Origin: Monarcha castaneiventris obscurior
Taxonomy: Eukaryota > Chordata > Aves > Passeriformes > Monarchidae
Assembly: GCA_026261815.1 (NCBI GenBank)
Contig: JAMPIT010000890.1
Coordinates: forward strand, 12,306,001 to 12,370,000
DNA: 64,000 nt
Direction of reading: 5' to 3'
Made by a program: the position numbers and the translations under genes. This document shows positions 21,627-34,996 of the stretch, one piece after another (position 1 is the first letter of the stretch; every line of letters begins with the position of its first letter). The notes below the pieces were generated by a model, which saw only the letters and a program-made list of their open reading frames with translations, did not search any database and had not been told where the DNA came from.

Positions 21627-23110
21627 CTAAGACAATGGACCAGCAATCATCTCCTCTTGCCCTTCTCATGCAATTCCTACCAAACTTTGAAACAGAACTG
21701 CATGGAAAAGAAGAAAACAGTCGGAGAGCAACAACTTCTTAGTGGTCTCCTAAGTGCAATCTCATGGAAATTTCACTTAAATACATGGAGAGCACCTCCC
21801 AGGATTGAGAAAATCCAATTTCAGGCTGGTTCTTTCTTTTAATCCTTACCCCTAAATCATATTTTGTATGTAATAACTTTGTCCCCTGTTAGGTCTGGTG
21901 AGTGCTCACAGAAAGAGCACTTGTGAAAAAGGGAGAATTGGTCACAAATGCTGGCAAAAGAAAGCTCCATCTCAAAGTTTCAGTGTTAACTGACAGTCAT
22001 TATCTTCCCTTAGTGCTACTCCTTCATTGATTAATTTGTGTGAGTCACATTGGATTAGTGAAAGCCTGGACCTGAACTTTGGCTTACTGCCACTGACCTT
22101 TGAAGAAAGGTTTGTCATATATGAAATAGCATTTATTTTGCTGTTGCGTCTGTTTTAACCAAAACCAGTTACAGAGAGTAGGCATTGCATCCTGTAATAT
22201 TGCTTCTGCTGTGTTGTGTGTATATGTGTATGGTTAACATATTTATGGTTTCAGTATTTACAGACTGTAGCTGCAGGGTAATTGGCAGCTGTTCTTTCTT
22301 TTTGTACAAGACAGGAGTTCAGCATCTTCTTCAATGCTGCTGGTCATGCCAAGTTACCAAAGTCACTTAATGGTGCTCACTGAAAAATGCTGGTGCCATT
22401 TTTCACGTTGTAATGTCCTGAAGGCAAAATACCAAACACTTCCCTGATGTGAACTGGCATCTGAAAATGCTGTACAAGTTTGCATCAAGCTCACAAGCAC
22501 GGCCTGAAGGGCTCTCAATCCTGCAAGAAGCTCCTGGTTCAGCTGAAGACTGGGCAGCCAGGAAAAGATGAACTTGGATCTTGTAAGGCTGAGCCCGTTG
22601 ACACTGCCAGGAACGATCCCTTCCCACAGGTGCCATGAGTCTATGCATAAGGAAAAAGGGCAGCTGCATGAACACTGTACAAACAATTCAGACCATGAAA
22701 TGCCTCGGGTGATCTTTGTCAAATGTCCATACTCCACCCAACCTTCTGTATATAATAAGCATTTTATTCTTCAGAACTAGAACAACTTTTAGATCTAGTG
22801 GGAACTAAATATTTATCAAAACTTTGGACTAACTTTATAGTTATGTATCGTGCATGTGCTGTGCAGTTTCCCAGGAAATTCTTCTGTTTAGTGTGGAATT
22901 TTTTAAGTGGGCATCATCATCATCACTGCTAGCAATTCTAAAATTGATAAAGTAACTATAACATGTAAGAAAATGACAAAAGATTGGTAAAATGTTGTTA
23001 GTGTTACAGCCTTAAAGCTTCAAAGTACATGTATAGAAGAAATAGATCTCAGTTCTTTTGAATACTTTATTAATACAGTGTAAAATAAATGTCAGCTGCG
23101 TAGCACGTTC
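21627..23110 (+). other. NPNT: NPNT 3' untranslated region (probable extent)
   Basis: The sequence after the stop is AT-rich and contains several ATTTA-type words (for example near 22128 and 22810) and a short (CAT)n run at 22912-22923. The proposed end rests on the AATAAA at 23084-23089. A longer form could use the AATAAA at 23541-23546. The extent is inferred, since no transcript evidence is available. Confidence 0.6.
23084..23089 (+). promoter_or_regulatory. NPNT: Probable NPNT polyadenylation signal
   Basis: A canonical AATAAA lies about 1.46 kb after the NPNT stop and is followed by a G/T-containing stretch (GTCAGCTGCGTAGCACGTTC). I did not notice an earlier AATAAA in the 3' UTR. Confidence 0.55.
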
Positions 23111-26100
23111 AGTCTTGTACAAAGCTCACAGACACAGAATTGCAAGACCATTAGAGGTCATATTCCAAATCCCTGTTTCTGACAAAGTACCAGTCTGAGA
23201 ATACTTTTCCCATTCATCCCCTAGGACAAAACACCGTGTGTAGAGCAGACATGTATGTGATCAAACAGAGAGTCTCCTGCAAAACTGTACCAGCAAACAT
23301 TTTGAAAAGGAAAAAAGCAATGCATTTGTAAACATTAAATTTTAAACTATTTTGCTTCAAATATGATTATGATCTTTTTATCTTGTGTTACTTTGTGATA
23401 TGTCAGAAATATCTGTGAATAGTTGAAATACCTTGTCCTTATTTTAAAGTAATCAGTAAAAGAGACTGTTACTTGCTACTAACTGGGAATCTTGTTTTCA
23501 TTTCTAGATTTAAAGTCTCATTTTCATTGCAGTAAAATGAAATAAAAGATGACAATCCCAGAGTGAAATAGCTCTTCTTACCAGATTTAAAAATCAAAAT
23601 ACATTTCAATATCACATGAAGAGAGCACCATATGTATTATTCAGAAGGAAGAATGACAATTTTCAACCTAACTTTAAGAGAAGTATCACAAGTAATTTAA
23701 GAGCTTCTGCAATATAAAATGTCCATTTTACAAGAAGGAGCAGCTACCATAGTTCCTCACTTTGATTCAACCTGCACAAACTGCTGTTAGATGCCAGGGT
23801 AACAGATTTTAGTCTGGTTCATCATATTTCTACAGCTTTCTGAGCTTAAGATTCTCTGGTTAAATTGGAAGCAAGCCGTCTATGCAAGATAGTCAAGAGC
23901 TTTTTGGCTGTTTTTAAAAACGGTCCCTAGAACTCAGAATCTGAATTAATTCAGAAGGTAGACAGAAATAAGTACTCAGGTGACAGGGGGAGGATTCAGG
24001 TCTCTGTTTTATCAATGCATTTCATTGCTACAATCAAACACGGACTTGTAAAGCCTTGTGACAACTGCAGTCTCAGCAAACACCAAGGCATTGTTTTGGA
24101 GCTCTGGGGGAGCTGCTGTGGCTCTAAGTCACTCACCTCCACAGCTGGTTGTGCTGTGACTGTGTGTGCTGCCTTCTCTCCATCTTTTGAATAGACAAGG
24201 TGAGGTCACTCAGAGGTTCTGTTGTGAGGATCCTTCTCCAGCTCTTGCTGTACAGGCTCTTTTCAGGCGGCTCCCTCCAGCCACACACCTCAGCCAGGAC
24301 TGTTCTTTCCGTATGAGCCTCAAGAAAGGGATGAAAATATGGCCTGAGGTCTTCCTATGAAGTAGATTACAGTTTTGGGTTTAGTAAATAGGTAATAGAA
24401 GTTCCTGCTTAGATACTTAAGCAAGCAGAAGAAATTACACTAACTTAACATGTAAATATTTATCAAATGTTTAACCTCTTGCCAGTTTATAATTAAATAT
24501 CTTTTAAAAGATGAGTTCAACTCTTTTCCCCAAAGAGATTGAAAATAAGATTCTTCATAAATGACAGTTACTGGGACCCATGGCAGTGTACATTTATGCA
24601 CTTGCTGACATCAAAATCAGCACAAGAGAAGGGACCAAGACAAGATTTTTGGTTCCAGATTCCATTTTATACAGTCCCCTCACCTCTCATCAGATCCACA
24701 TCATTAAATCACTAGCGAGTGCTTTTAGTGAAGCCCTTTCTTTCTGGAGAACAGCTTCCCTTGGTTCCCTTTAATAAATTACCTGAGACTTGGAGGTCAA
24801 AACATTAGTTTTACTATACTTGGAGATGACAATAGCCACCCTAATAAGACTCTGTCATGAGAAGACAACCCTGAACAGAAGAACATTTGTGACAGCAGCC
24901 TCCATCATCCTGCTCTGTTCTGCTGGAGAAAAGCTGCTACAGCAGCAGCTGCCTCCAACCCATGGCCCAGGGGTCTCTATATACACCCCAACAGAAGTTA
25001 TTTCTCCTTGCAAATGAGGCACAGTAGTTATCAGAAAGATCGCTTGATCTGAAGTCTCTTGATTTTAGCAATGCATTGTGCCACTCACCTTGAAACCCTT
25101 TCACCCTGCCCTTAAAAATTTGCAGCAAGAAACTATAGCTGTCTTTAAAATTTTAATTGTGAATGTTACACATACTGAGTTACTAATTAGCAAGTAAGGT
25201 CCAATTAAATGCGGGGCAAATTTTTGTTTGTATAGATCTATCTCTCAAACACCAAATTATTGAAGTTTTCCTGGTGGTTAAAACACTTTCTTGCCTGCTG
25301 TTTTATGCTGGCGTCCTGTAGTCACACAGCGTTTTATGACTTTGGATTTTTCACATCAATTGAAAATAAAAAAATAATTTGAGCTATGCCTTGGTGTAAA
25401 CCTGCAACTTTAGAAAGAAATGTGAAACATTTTAGTGGTAAGCTTCAGTAATGATTTGAAAGATCACTGCATTAACTTTCAAAGCTTGAGGAGATTCCCT
25501 TTTCAGACCCCACCTACTGCATCAAACAGACCTAGAGATACATGAGGAAATGCATTTGGAATGTCTGCAATGCTCCATTTGTTTAAAAAGCTGACAGACC
25601 GAAGACCATCAGGGACCACAAAGAGAAGTTTTCAGCAGTACAGACTGTGAAGCATCTCTAGATTTCAGAAACCAGCTCCATGTAAGTTTTCAGGATTGCA
25701 AGTCCAAAATGAATCAAATCACATTCTAGTGGCTCTGCTCTTACCAATTCTGCTTGTGCACTGGTGTGACATCTTCCAAACCCTCTTCCTTTCAAACAAA
25801 CCATCCTTTAGACAGTGGTTGCTTTGGGCCAAGATAGACTATTATTTGGAAAAAAACCCAAACCCAACCAAACACATGGGTTATTTTTTATTTATCTTCC
25901 TTCTTAAAGTTGAAAAAACATCCTGGGTAACATTACTGAAATCAGGGTAGTCAGATCAGGATTGATCCAGTTCACATCACTGGATGTGAATGCTCACTGG
26001 ACTGATCACGTTAGGTTGTCTTTTTTCTCCTAAGAAATGTTTAGTTTAATGGCAGAGAGCCAGACAGGACATCATACTTACACATGCTTGTCATGAGTAT

Positions 26101-29100
26101 GTCAAAAGCATAGGTTGATTCCTCAGTTTCTTAATATGTTAATAACATGTCAAACAGCAGAGCAAGTTAGACCTGAACCTTCTGGATAAAACCAGAAACA
26201 ATTCCTGGCTCTCCATCACTATTTTTCCTCAGTTTGCTTAAGAGATGTTAAGAATCAACCAATTTTTTCTTTACTCCAAGAAATATGTAAGCTCACTCTA
26301 CATATAGTCAGATTTTTGCCACTCTGCTGTTTTCCTGCAATCCAACTATTCAAGTTGTCCCCAAGACTCCACTTCCATCAAACCACTCTTCTGCAGGTGT
26401 CTCAAAAACCACGTGCAAAAGGGCCATCTCTACAGCCTCTCTCTGCTCTGTGTGCCGGGGAATATTTGTATGATGGCTTATACAGTGTGTGCACAATGGG
26501 CTGAGGCCTGTATTCAGTGTTTGAGCAAGGAAGCAAAGATCCATCTGGCACACAGGATAAGGATGCTCCTCTCTGTGACACTGCCAAATCCTGCTTTCCT
26601 CTGACCACAAGTTACTACAGCACTTCTCCAGTAATTTTTTTAACTTACTACTTTGGCTTTTTACCTTCTCTTCAGGCCAGGAATAGTCCTCTGTCACACT
26701 TTTCTCCCAGGTTTTAACTTGCCATGCATTTCAACAGCCCATGTTCTTGTTTCAGACTCTTACCCTCAATACTCCTGATACATTCGTTTTGAGTTTGGCA
26801 AACACCTGGAAAGACAACGTACAGTGTGTACTCAGAGAATGATTTTACTGCATTTGTGTACCACACCAGTGCTAAAATTTGAGATTGACACTGAAGGAAT
26901 TTCAGGAAGACACCATCATTGTTTTGATAGCACAATGCCCCAGCAGAAACAGGACCACATCACCCCTTACCCTGCCCCCATTTTAGATCAAAAACTTGTA
27001 GAAATGGACTCAGCAGATTTTTTCCCCCTATCAGAACAGTGCAGCACAGAATTCCCTTATGTGTGAAGCAGGATTACTGTGGCATGCATACACTCCAGTG
27101 TCTTTGAACTGCAAAGAACAGAAAAAATAGCCTTCCAATGAAAACTGACCCTGATCTCACACCCCTGGGTTCAAGTCTAGCACAAAAGTAAGAGCTCCTC
27201 ATTTGGGAGCTCATGCAGTTGTCCCACATCAGCCGGTGCTGACACCACCAGAATCCTCAGCAAAGACCATCCTGACATCCAGCACAATGTGAGTAGAGAA
27301 CTAAACCTGAAGAAGTACTGAGCAGTGCCAGTTATGTTTTAAATTAGGAAAATAACTGTGAGACTGTCTAAGGCAAGAAATTTGATTAATAGGATTCAGA
27401 GAGGTGTCCAAGAGAGAGACATTTTGACTTCCATCCCTCTGAGTTGGCTCAAAGAATGTTGTCATCTTACCTCAGTTTCCTGGATCAGTTGGAGCTCTTC
27501 AAAGTTTCCCTGTCCCAATGCCGAGTATTCTCTCTCAAATATGCATGATTCTTGCATGCCTAGGAGATTCCTTTAGCCATTTGTATCTTGGAGTGAATAC
27601 ACAGGGTTTGAAGCCACTGGAGCTGCTCACTAATAATAAAGTTCACAACTGTATGGTGCACGTCAGTTTGCATAGGAACCAGGAATCCTTATTGCATAGT
27701 TAAAGGGTCACTAAACTGTGAGCAGTTCAGCCACTCTCCTTTCCAATGCCACTGGGTCTATCCTGATTTTTAAAATATTATAGTTGGCTGAACTCTGTTA
27801 CTGAAGGTTGCCTCTTAGAACTGTGTGATGTTTAATTACTCACAAGGCACACCAGGCAGTTTTTGTGGAGTGTCAGGAGACCTCAGCATTCTGGCAGCTC
27901 ATCTCTGTATCAGCAAACAGCCCTGGCACACTCACTACAAAATTCACTGTGATCTGCTCTGCCAGCTTTATTGGAGTAATTTTCTTGCCAAATAAAGATA
28001 TGTCACTGGAACTTGAAAAAAATTTACATTAATACAAAAAATAGGCAGAGAAAGTACCTGGTACATCAAGGAATGCCTTGATCACCATATGGCCTTTGAT
28101 CAGATTACGCTGGCAGTTAGAGAGCTAGACAGGAATTGCAGGGATTCCTTGGCCACAGAGCTCCAGCCCACAGCCTCTCACAGAAGTTCTTCATAACCCT
28201 GTTCTTCCTCTTTTATTCAGCCATCCCCTCCCAGGGTACCACTTAGTCCAAGGAGTGTGTTTAGCATTGCAGCAAACACCAGTGATGACTACACCTCTCT
28301 GGCTGGCTGTGACCAGGTGGTCCCTAACGCATGGAACTCTCCATGTTTCTCCCAGGTTTTGCCAGAGGTATCAGCTGAGCTACTAAAAAGACATTGGGCA
28401 AATTCAAACTTTCATGTGCCCTAATGAAGGTAAGGACCTTTTCCTTCCCTGATGTGGAAATCTGCTTCTTCCCTAAAGAGAGACCCTCACCAGAGGAGAC
28501 CCATTCCATACCACTCTCTGCACTTGCTGCTCCGACTGAAATCCCGTGTTCTGCAACTGGCTCTGAGTCTGCAGGTAACAAACCACGCAGACCCCCCAAA
28601 GAGGGCAATATCCTGAGCAGGCAGCAGACAGATTGGAATTATGAAATTTTAAGAAGCAGCTACGCATGAAACTACAGGAGGCACAAATGGGGTATGCAAG
28701 AAATCCTGCACCCAGCAGTGCACAACTGCAAAACAACTGGACTCCATTTCTGGCCTGAACTGACAACGACTTGTGAGTTTTCCAACAGCCAGTCTGCCTG
28801 GAACAACCTAGGAATACAGCATCTCCATACCACACGAGGCTGCCAACAGCAACTACGAGGTAATCCTGCAGCACGTAAAATATTATGTGAGAGGGATTTT
28901 CAAACCTTGCTATTAAAAATATCCTTGGAATGATGGCTCTGTGCTGACACTCAATACAGACAACCCCTGCTTCATGTTTCAGTGGCAACAACTCCCTTTG
29001 GGGAAGAGAAACATCTTGCACTCATAAGGGAACTCCACAGAGCTGCAGCAGAACAGACACAGGCTGCTCCAGTGGTCTCAAGCCTTGACCACCAGCCTTT

Positions 29101-30300
29101 CAGTTGAGGGGCCAGGCTGTTTGTGAGCTCCCTGAACACATTCAAGGGGTGAGGAGAAATTTTCTCTGTGCACCTCTCCACACCCCTATTCATACTGCTG
29201 TAAGAAAGGTGAGTAAACTCACCAACATGACAGATAAGAGAGGAGAGCAAACGCTTGTGTCATGCACCCAGAGTAGGTAAGTGCCATTCACTTGAACTCA
29301 CAAATTCTCCTGCCACACACAGCCACAGAGACCCAGGTCAACCAGCCTAACCTGCAGCAGCAGCAGCTGGCTCAAAGCAGTAACAGAATTAAAAGTTTCC
29401 ATTATCCAGCATTATCAAAGGGGAGAAGATTTATTAACAGGTCTTTGACTTCCAGAAACCTGGACCTTTTTCACTCAGCCCTTTTTCACCACGACAGTCA
29501 GGTGAGACACTATGGACCCAGCTGCCACTGGCTTCTGTGGTACAAGATTGGGCCTGTTGTTCATACCATACAAAATGCTGTGCTTCAGATTAAAATGCTG
29601 CTCAAAGAAATGCATCTGACATTCTCTCCTGAAGGAATTGCTGGACAGGGCATCTTGAAGCTAGGAAACCCAAAACATGTTAAAAAGGAACTTGGGCAGC
29701 TGTGAGACAAGCAACTGCATCAGACACTGGTGAATTCACCATGCTCCCTGAGCTATTCGTATGTGATTTATCTCAGTTTCTAAGTTAATTTTTAACAGGC
29801 CCCTGTCCCATGCCAAGCATTTGGCAAACTCACTGCATGTGCTCCAGAAACAAACATCCAAGCAGCAGTTCAAAGAGGATGCCGGAAATGAGTTTTCACT
29901 CAAAGTAAGAAGCATTGTTTAAAATCCTGTTTCTCCTGTATCTGAAAATGAACAAACTCTTCTACCCACATCAAAGAATTGAAATGCAACATCCCTCCCT
30001 TCTCCATCACATTCTAATGTGAGCCACAGCTGTTTTTCTTCCCACCTAGGTACAACATGTCGTTCCTATCTCATATGCAGACCACTCTAAGGGTTCCAGA
30101 GTAGATTCTTCAATTAAACAAAGCTACCAACATTCGAAGCCTTTAACACAGTGCCTTTGCACCAACACAAACCAGGTCAGCGTGAGGACAAGACAAAGGG
30201 AGAGCTTTTGCAGCCTCACATTTCAGGATTCTACTACTTTGCTGCAGAGCTTCCAGTCTAGCCCACAGTGACACCAACCTGTGAAAAGCTCTCCAACAGC
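23111..30300. other. Intergenic DNA after NPNT, no gene seen
   Basis: I find no exon with recognisable protein similarity. The longest open frame outside known exons (28473-29021, minus, 182 codons) matches no family I know. An A/C-rich stretch lies near 25849-25876. The region is moderately GC-rich from about 26300 to 30700, and no clear mobile element is recognised. Confidence 0.65.
23541..23546 (+). promoter_or_regulatory. NPNT: Alternative distal NPNT polyadenylation signal
   Basis: A second AATAAA occurs in TGAAATAAAAGATG about 450 bases further on. It could give a longer 3' UTR. Confidence is low because AATAAA is common by chance in AT-rich DNA. Confidence 0.3.
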
Positions 30301-30340
30301 TACACTTGAAATACTGGAACTACACTTGAAATACTGGAAC
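30301..30340. repeat. Exact tandem duplication, 20-bp unit
   Basis: The 20-base unit TACACTTGAAATACTGGAAC at 30301-30320 is repeated without change at 30321-30340. Perfect identity suggests a recent event or a length polymorphism. Confidence 0.95.
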
Positions 30341-30911
30341 TCTCACCTGTAAAATGCAAACCCCTCAAGAGGCCTGCTCTAGTTCCAGTCATTCGAATCC
30401 TTTGGGCTGGTGGAGAGGTTGTGCTGCTTGCTACCAGCCCCGGCTGAGGGCTCTGACTCCAAGCAGGACCCAATCCTGCCACTACTGCCCTGACTTCAGT
30501 GAGGGTTGGAGCCTCCAAATGTGAGCAGATTCAAACCAAATCTCTACAGATCAAACTGGAAGAATTCCCATTTTCCTCCGAGCCTTCTGAGTTGGGCAGT
30601 CCATGAAGCACAACCACCTGAATTTACACAGCCCATCAGGCCAGCACTAGCCACACCCCAGTGCCAGGGCAGCCCCAGGAGCTGGGATAGGAGCTGGACT
30701 GGCCGCAGGTGAGTGGGCACCGGTGTTGCTCCTAAGCATGACCAAATCTTTGATTAAGCAGCAAGCAGCCAAGGCTGTGAACTCAGAACTGGAGTGTTTC
30801 TTTATCTTGCCCGAGGCAAGCGTGTGTATGTGTCCTTTGGAGTTGCATGTGCTCACCACAGCACACCATGTGGGGGTACAGCTTCCCATCTTCTGCATCT
30901 CTCACCCCCCT

Positions 30912-30930
30912 TCCTCCTCCTCCTCCTCCT
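30912..30930. repeat. (TCC)n microsatellite
   Basis: Six TCC units and one extra base follow a C-rich run (CACCCCCCT). It is a short trinucleotide repeat in intergenic DNA. Confidence 0.95.
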
Positions 30931-33900
30931 CACAAAGCTTTCAGAGTTTCTCCAAATGCATTTTACCCTCCAGTTTGTTCCAGGACCCCAACTTCTTTTT
31001 CTGCATCTTCCAGCTCTCTGCTGCTGCTGTGGTCTTGAGCTTTTGATGAAAAACAGGCTATCAAAGCCTTTCCCCTCAGCTGCATACTTCTAAATTTAGG
31101 CCTCCCCATCTACCGGGAACATTCAAGTGAGGTATCAAGCACTGCACCTGGCAGCGCTTTCCAGATCCTGCCCAAACAATAATAAAGTTTCTTTGCCTCA
31201 GGACTTGCTGAATCCAAACACTGTTTTCTCTGGCACGAGAGGCCAATTTACTCCTGGAGATAAATATTAAACAAACAGAAATTTTTTTTGACTTTAGGAA
31301 CTAAGAAGCTAGAACATTTTCCTGCAGCCACAGTCACACCCCTTTGTGCCTGTAATGCTGAGATATTTTTAAAAATTCATTCCTGTGGTATTTTCCTAAT
31401 AGCCATAAAGCAGCAGGCATTCTCTACAACACAATTTGCTATTATTACTCCTTCTATGCCTCTTGACTATGACCTCCTAAATTCAGATAGATTAGCCAGT
31501 TGTCAAAAGAAAAAAAAAATATTCTCTTTGTAGCCTTTCCTCTATTGCTTGTTTACCCCAGGCAGCAGCTCAGATCTGGCAGGAAACCAATTTAGTTCCT
31601 GCCCTAAGACTCCATCATATTTTGGAAAAGTCCATGTCCTGAATGTTGCAACTTGGGGCTTCTGCATGCTAAAAAAAGTACATAAAAACTTGTATCTTTT
31701 GCCAGTGTTTTGACAAACAACAACAGTGAACCAACCCCAAGTGAAGAATCGTTGCCCATCCATGTAATAACACCCTCAATACCCTAAAACAATAAGATTA
31801 GTATTTTAAATTGGCCAAGGGGCCAACATCAGCCATTTAACAATCATTTCAACAATCATACTGTTTTCTTCATCCAAGAGATGACAGGTAAAATGAGTTT
31901 GTGACCTAGCTAGTAATTTTTAAAAAAAGCACAGCATCCATAGCAAATGATGATACAAACCCATATCAGCATGAGGACCTCTTGTTAAAATAGCAGGCAG
32001 AGACACAGAGCACTTAGCTGTTCTCTCTCCTCTGTATTTGTTCTCTGGTATAAAATGCAGAACATTTTTTCTAAGTCTATGTAAATATAAACAAAGATTA
32101 AAATTAGGACAAATAACTCCTTCTCCTGATTTCATCGTCTGAACCCTCAATTAAATTCCTCAGTAAGCATCTTTTTTCTGTTCATGCCCACAATTTATTT
32201 CTGCTTGCCCATGGTCTGTGCTGGGGGAGAGCACTTCCATGCAAATCAGCCTTTCACTCCCAGCTCTTGACCTCATTTCTTTTTTTCCATCCTTTTACAT
32301 GTTCCAGCCTTCTGACCACCTCCTAATAGTGAAATCAGCTTTTTGCTGCCTGAGGCAAGAGAAGAGGCAGTGGCAACATACCCTTACGAAGAAGGGATTG
32401 CCTCTTGCCACATTCTCTACGTGCCAGAGCAGGTCTGCAGCCATGTGTCACCCTTGCCCCAACCCGCTCTGTTGCTGCTGCCCTCAGCAATGTTTGTGAG
32501 GCCACAAGATGTGGCAAGCTCTGGAGGAACCCCTCGTGGCTCTGGTCTGCATCTTGTCACACACTCCCCCTGCTCCTGCCAGCACACCCTTAGACAAAAG
32601 CCTCTTTCAAGTCAAAACCCAACTTTACTGACACACAATGAGTCCAGCAACTGCGAATGGCGGATTTTGAAATTTAAAAATTTTCCCCTGCGTGTTAATA
32701 CTCCTTCTCTTTACCTCAGTGTGTCCACCTCTGTCTTAGGGAGGTGATGAACACAAGATACTGTGAGATACTTGCAGGTCAGAGCTTCACCCATCAGTAG
32801 AGCCCACCCATGGCACCTCCCTCCTGAAGCTGACAGTGTAGAGACAGCGCCACTGAGCTGAGTGTTACTGCTCTGCTAGGAAAGTACAGTCACATCAATT
32901 CAGCTCACAGCAAATTGGCAATAAAGTTTTAGTTCAAACTATGCTGATTTTCATCATCTGATATCCTGGCCCATGAATTCCAGCGTCATTCATTTAGTCT
33001 GAATTTATATTAAATTATCATATATGTCAGAATCAAAAAATTTACTTTGTTTCTTCCATGTCAAAGCTAAAGAAAAAAAAGCCGGTGGGTTGCAGAGCTC
33101 CCTGAAGCCAAATGCTAATAATTTCTGGATGGGAAAACAACAAACAAAAAGTTATCAACAACTTCTACCTAATTTCAAAGCGCAAACAGGAAAAGGACTT
33201 AAAAAAAAAGAGCCAAATTCCACAAGAAAAAGAAGTAAGCATTTTTTCATTCTAGTCAATAGTTCTTGTGATAATTCCAGTGATTTATCTACATTTCTAA
33301 ACTCTTTATTTGTTCTCACAGACACTGGAAATTAAAATCAACTTTCAACCTCCTCTGAACAAGCTACAACGAAGTGCAACAAATAACAAGTTGAACGTGC
33401 CTCTAGCAGGCAGCCAATTCCAACACCACACATTTATTCATATAGGAGGAACAACACATTTATTTTTTATATACCTATGAAAAAATATATACCTGTTTAT
33501 GCATCCAGGTAGCACAGGTAAGAAAGGTCACTTGAGAAATATTGCCAAGGCTGGTCAGTGCTGGAAAGCAGGACCTCCCAGACCCCTCCCTAGGGCTTTC
33601 TGGGCCAGCAGGCACTACCTAAGAAGGAAAGACCTCCCCTTGTGCCAGCTTTTCCCCATTTCACAGGTGCAAATCCTCAGCAGTTTGTCAGGCTCTGCTT
33701 GTTATAACAAAAGCCTTCAGTCTGCTGACATTTAAAAAGGGTTCAAAGAAACATAACATGAGCTAGTTAAAAATACCATGTGGAGTGTGTACACACACCC
33801 ACCCTGCTCTAAGCCAAAAATCACGGAAAGCGAAGTTTGTACGGCCTAATAGCACATCCTACCTATCCCCCCTCTCCTGCAGAACTCCTCCAAAACAGTA

Positions 33901-34984
33901 TCTGCCCTGTTGCTTGCCTGGTGTGCTTTGAACGCCACAGTGACCCCTTCTTCTCAGCAGGCAAAGAGCCTGTGCACACCCAGGCTGTGCCTGGCACCTC
34001 CAGGGGTACCTGATGTAAACAGATGCTGGAGGGATCCCACTGCAGTACTTTTCTTGATCTTCAGCCAGAAGGTTTGTTTTACCTAGTTCGAAGCTCCTCC
34101 TCTTGGAGACCACCCAAAATGTCTTTGTACAGTTCAGGTTGTGTCTTAATCACGTGGCCAAACTTAAGTCCTGCAGCTCTTTTGATCTCTCGGTCACGTT
34201 GCCACTGTTGATGCTGCACTCAGATGCAGGGACTGCTACAGAGGGAAGAAAAAATGATCAAGAAATAAATGATAAATAACATCCACATAATGCAGGTAAA
34301 CCTCCACCACCAGTATTCTATGTCTTTGCTGGGAAAATTCTACATGTCCCAGATTTCCACTACACAGTGTCATTTTATAGTAAAAAAATAATGTAAACTG
34401 TATCACCAACCCTACTGTATAAAATAACAGAAGGTTACAGACTGTGCAATGAGTAGCCAGGCAGCCAGGCTTCCTGCATGACAGTTCTGGGATATTTTGA
34501 TACTGTGCCAGAGCCTGACAGCAGCCCTGGATTACTGCCTCCTAGCAATGCCTCCAGGCTGCTCTTCCTCCCGTGCAATTCATCACTGTTCTGCTGTTCA
34601 CATCAGCATGCTCTGAATGCCAAGTGCCAAGCTTTGGGTCAGGGTGCATTTCATGCCACCTCTGTGCTGATGCAAAAGTGATGCCACAAAGCGGCAGGAA
34701 AGAAGGCATTGAATTAATGGAGAAAATCCTGTGCCACTGTAAGAGAAAGATTGCTTTTGGAAAGTCAGTAGTGCCCAAATAGGTGATGCTATAATAGTTA
34801 ATTAATACTTTTATACTGTGACATTGATCCATGAGAGATCTTACACTAGATGCTGTATGAATAAGGAGGTTTTTTTCAGGGGAACACCACCTGTTATGCT
34901 ATTTGCTTTGACAGACAAAAGCCCCAAAACAGTCTTCTCATCTTTTCTTCAGGGTACATTTTATGTGAAGAGATGATTTTCAAT

Positions 34985-34996
34985 AAAAAAAAAAAA
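34985..34996. repeat. A12 run preceded by AAT
   Basis: The context TTTTCAATAAAAAAAAAAAA resembles a polyadenylation signal fused to an A-tail. The flanks show no recognisable retrocopy, so it is best read as a simple homopolymer. Confidence 0.8.

Noticed and set aside
21627..23110. Possible miR-378 target site in the NPNT 3' UTR, since miR-378 has been linked to NPNT regulation.
   Set aside because: I looked for the seed match AGTCCAG in the 3' UTR and did not find it by eye.
23120..23230. Faint resemblance to an old CR1-type or other ancient repeat (CAGAATTGCAAGACCATTAG).
   Set aside because: Only short words match, and no diagnostic 3' end is present. A RepeatMasker search would be decisive.
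28473..29021. 182-codon minus-strand open frame, the longest outside known exons.
   Set aside because: No recognisable domain or family and a composition like translated noncoding DNA. One frame of this length in 64 kb of six-frame sequence is only mildly unusual. A protein search and RNA-seq would settle it.
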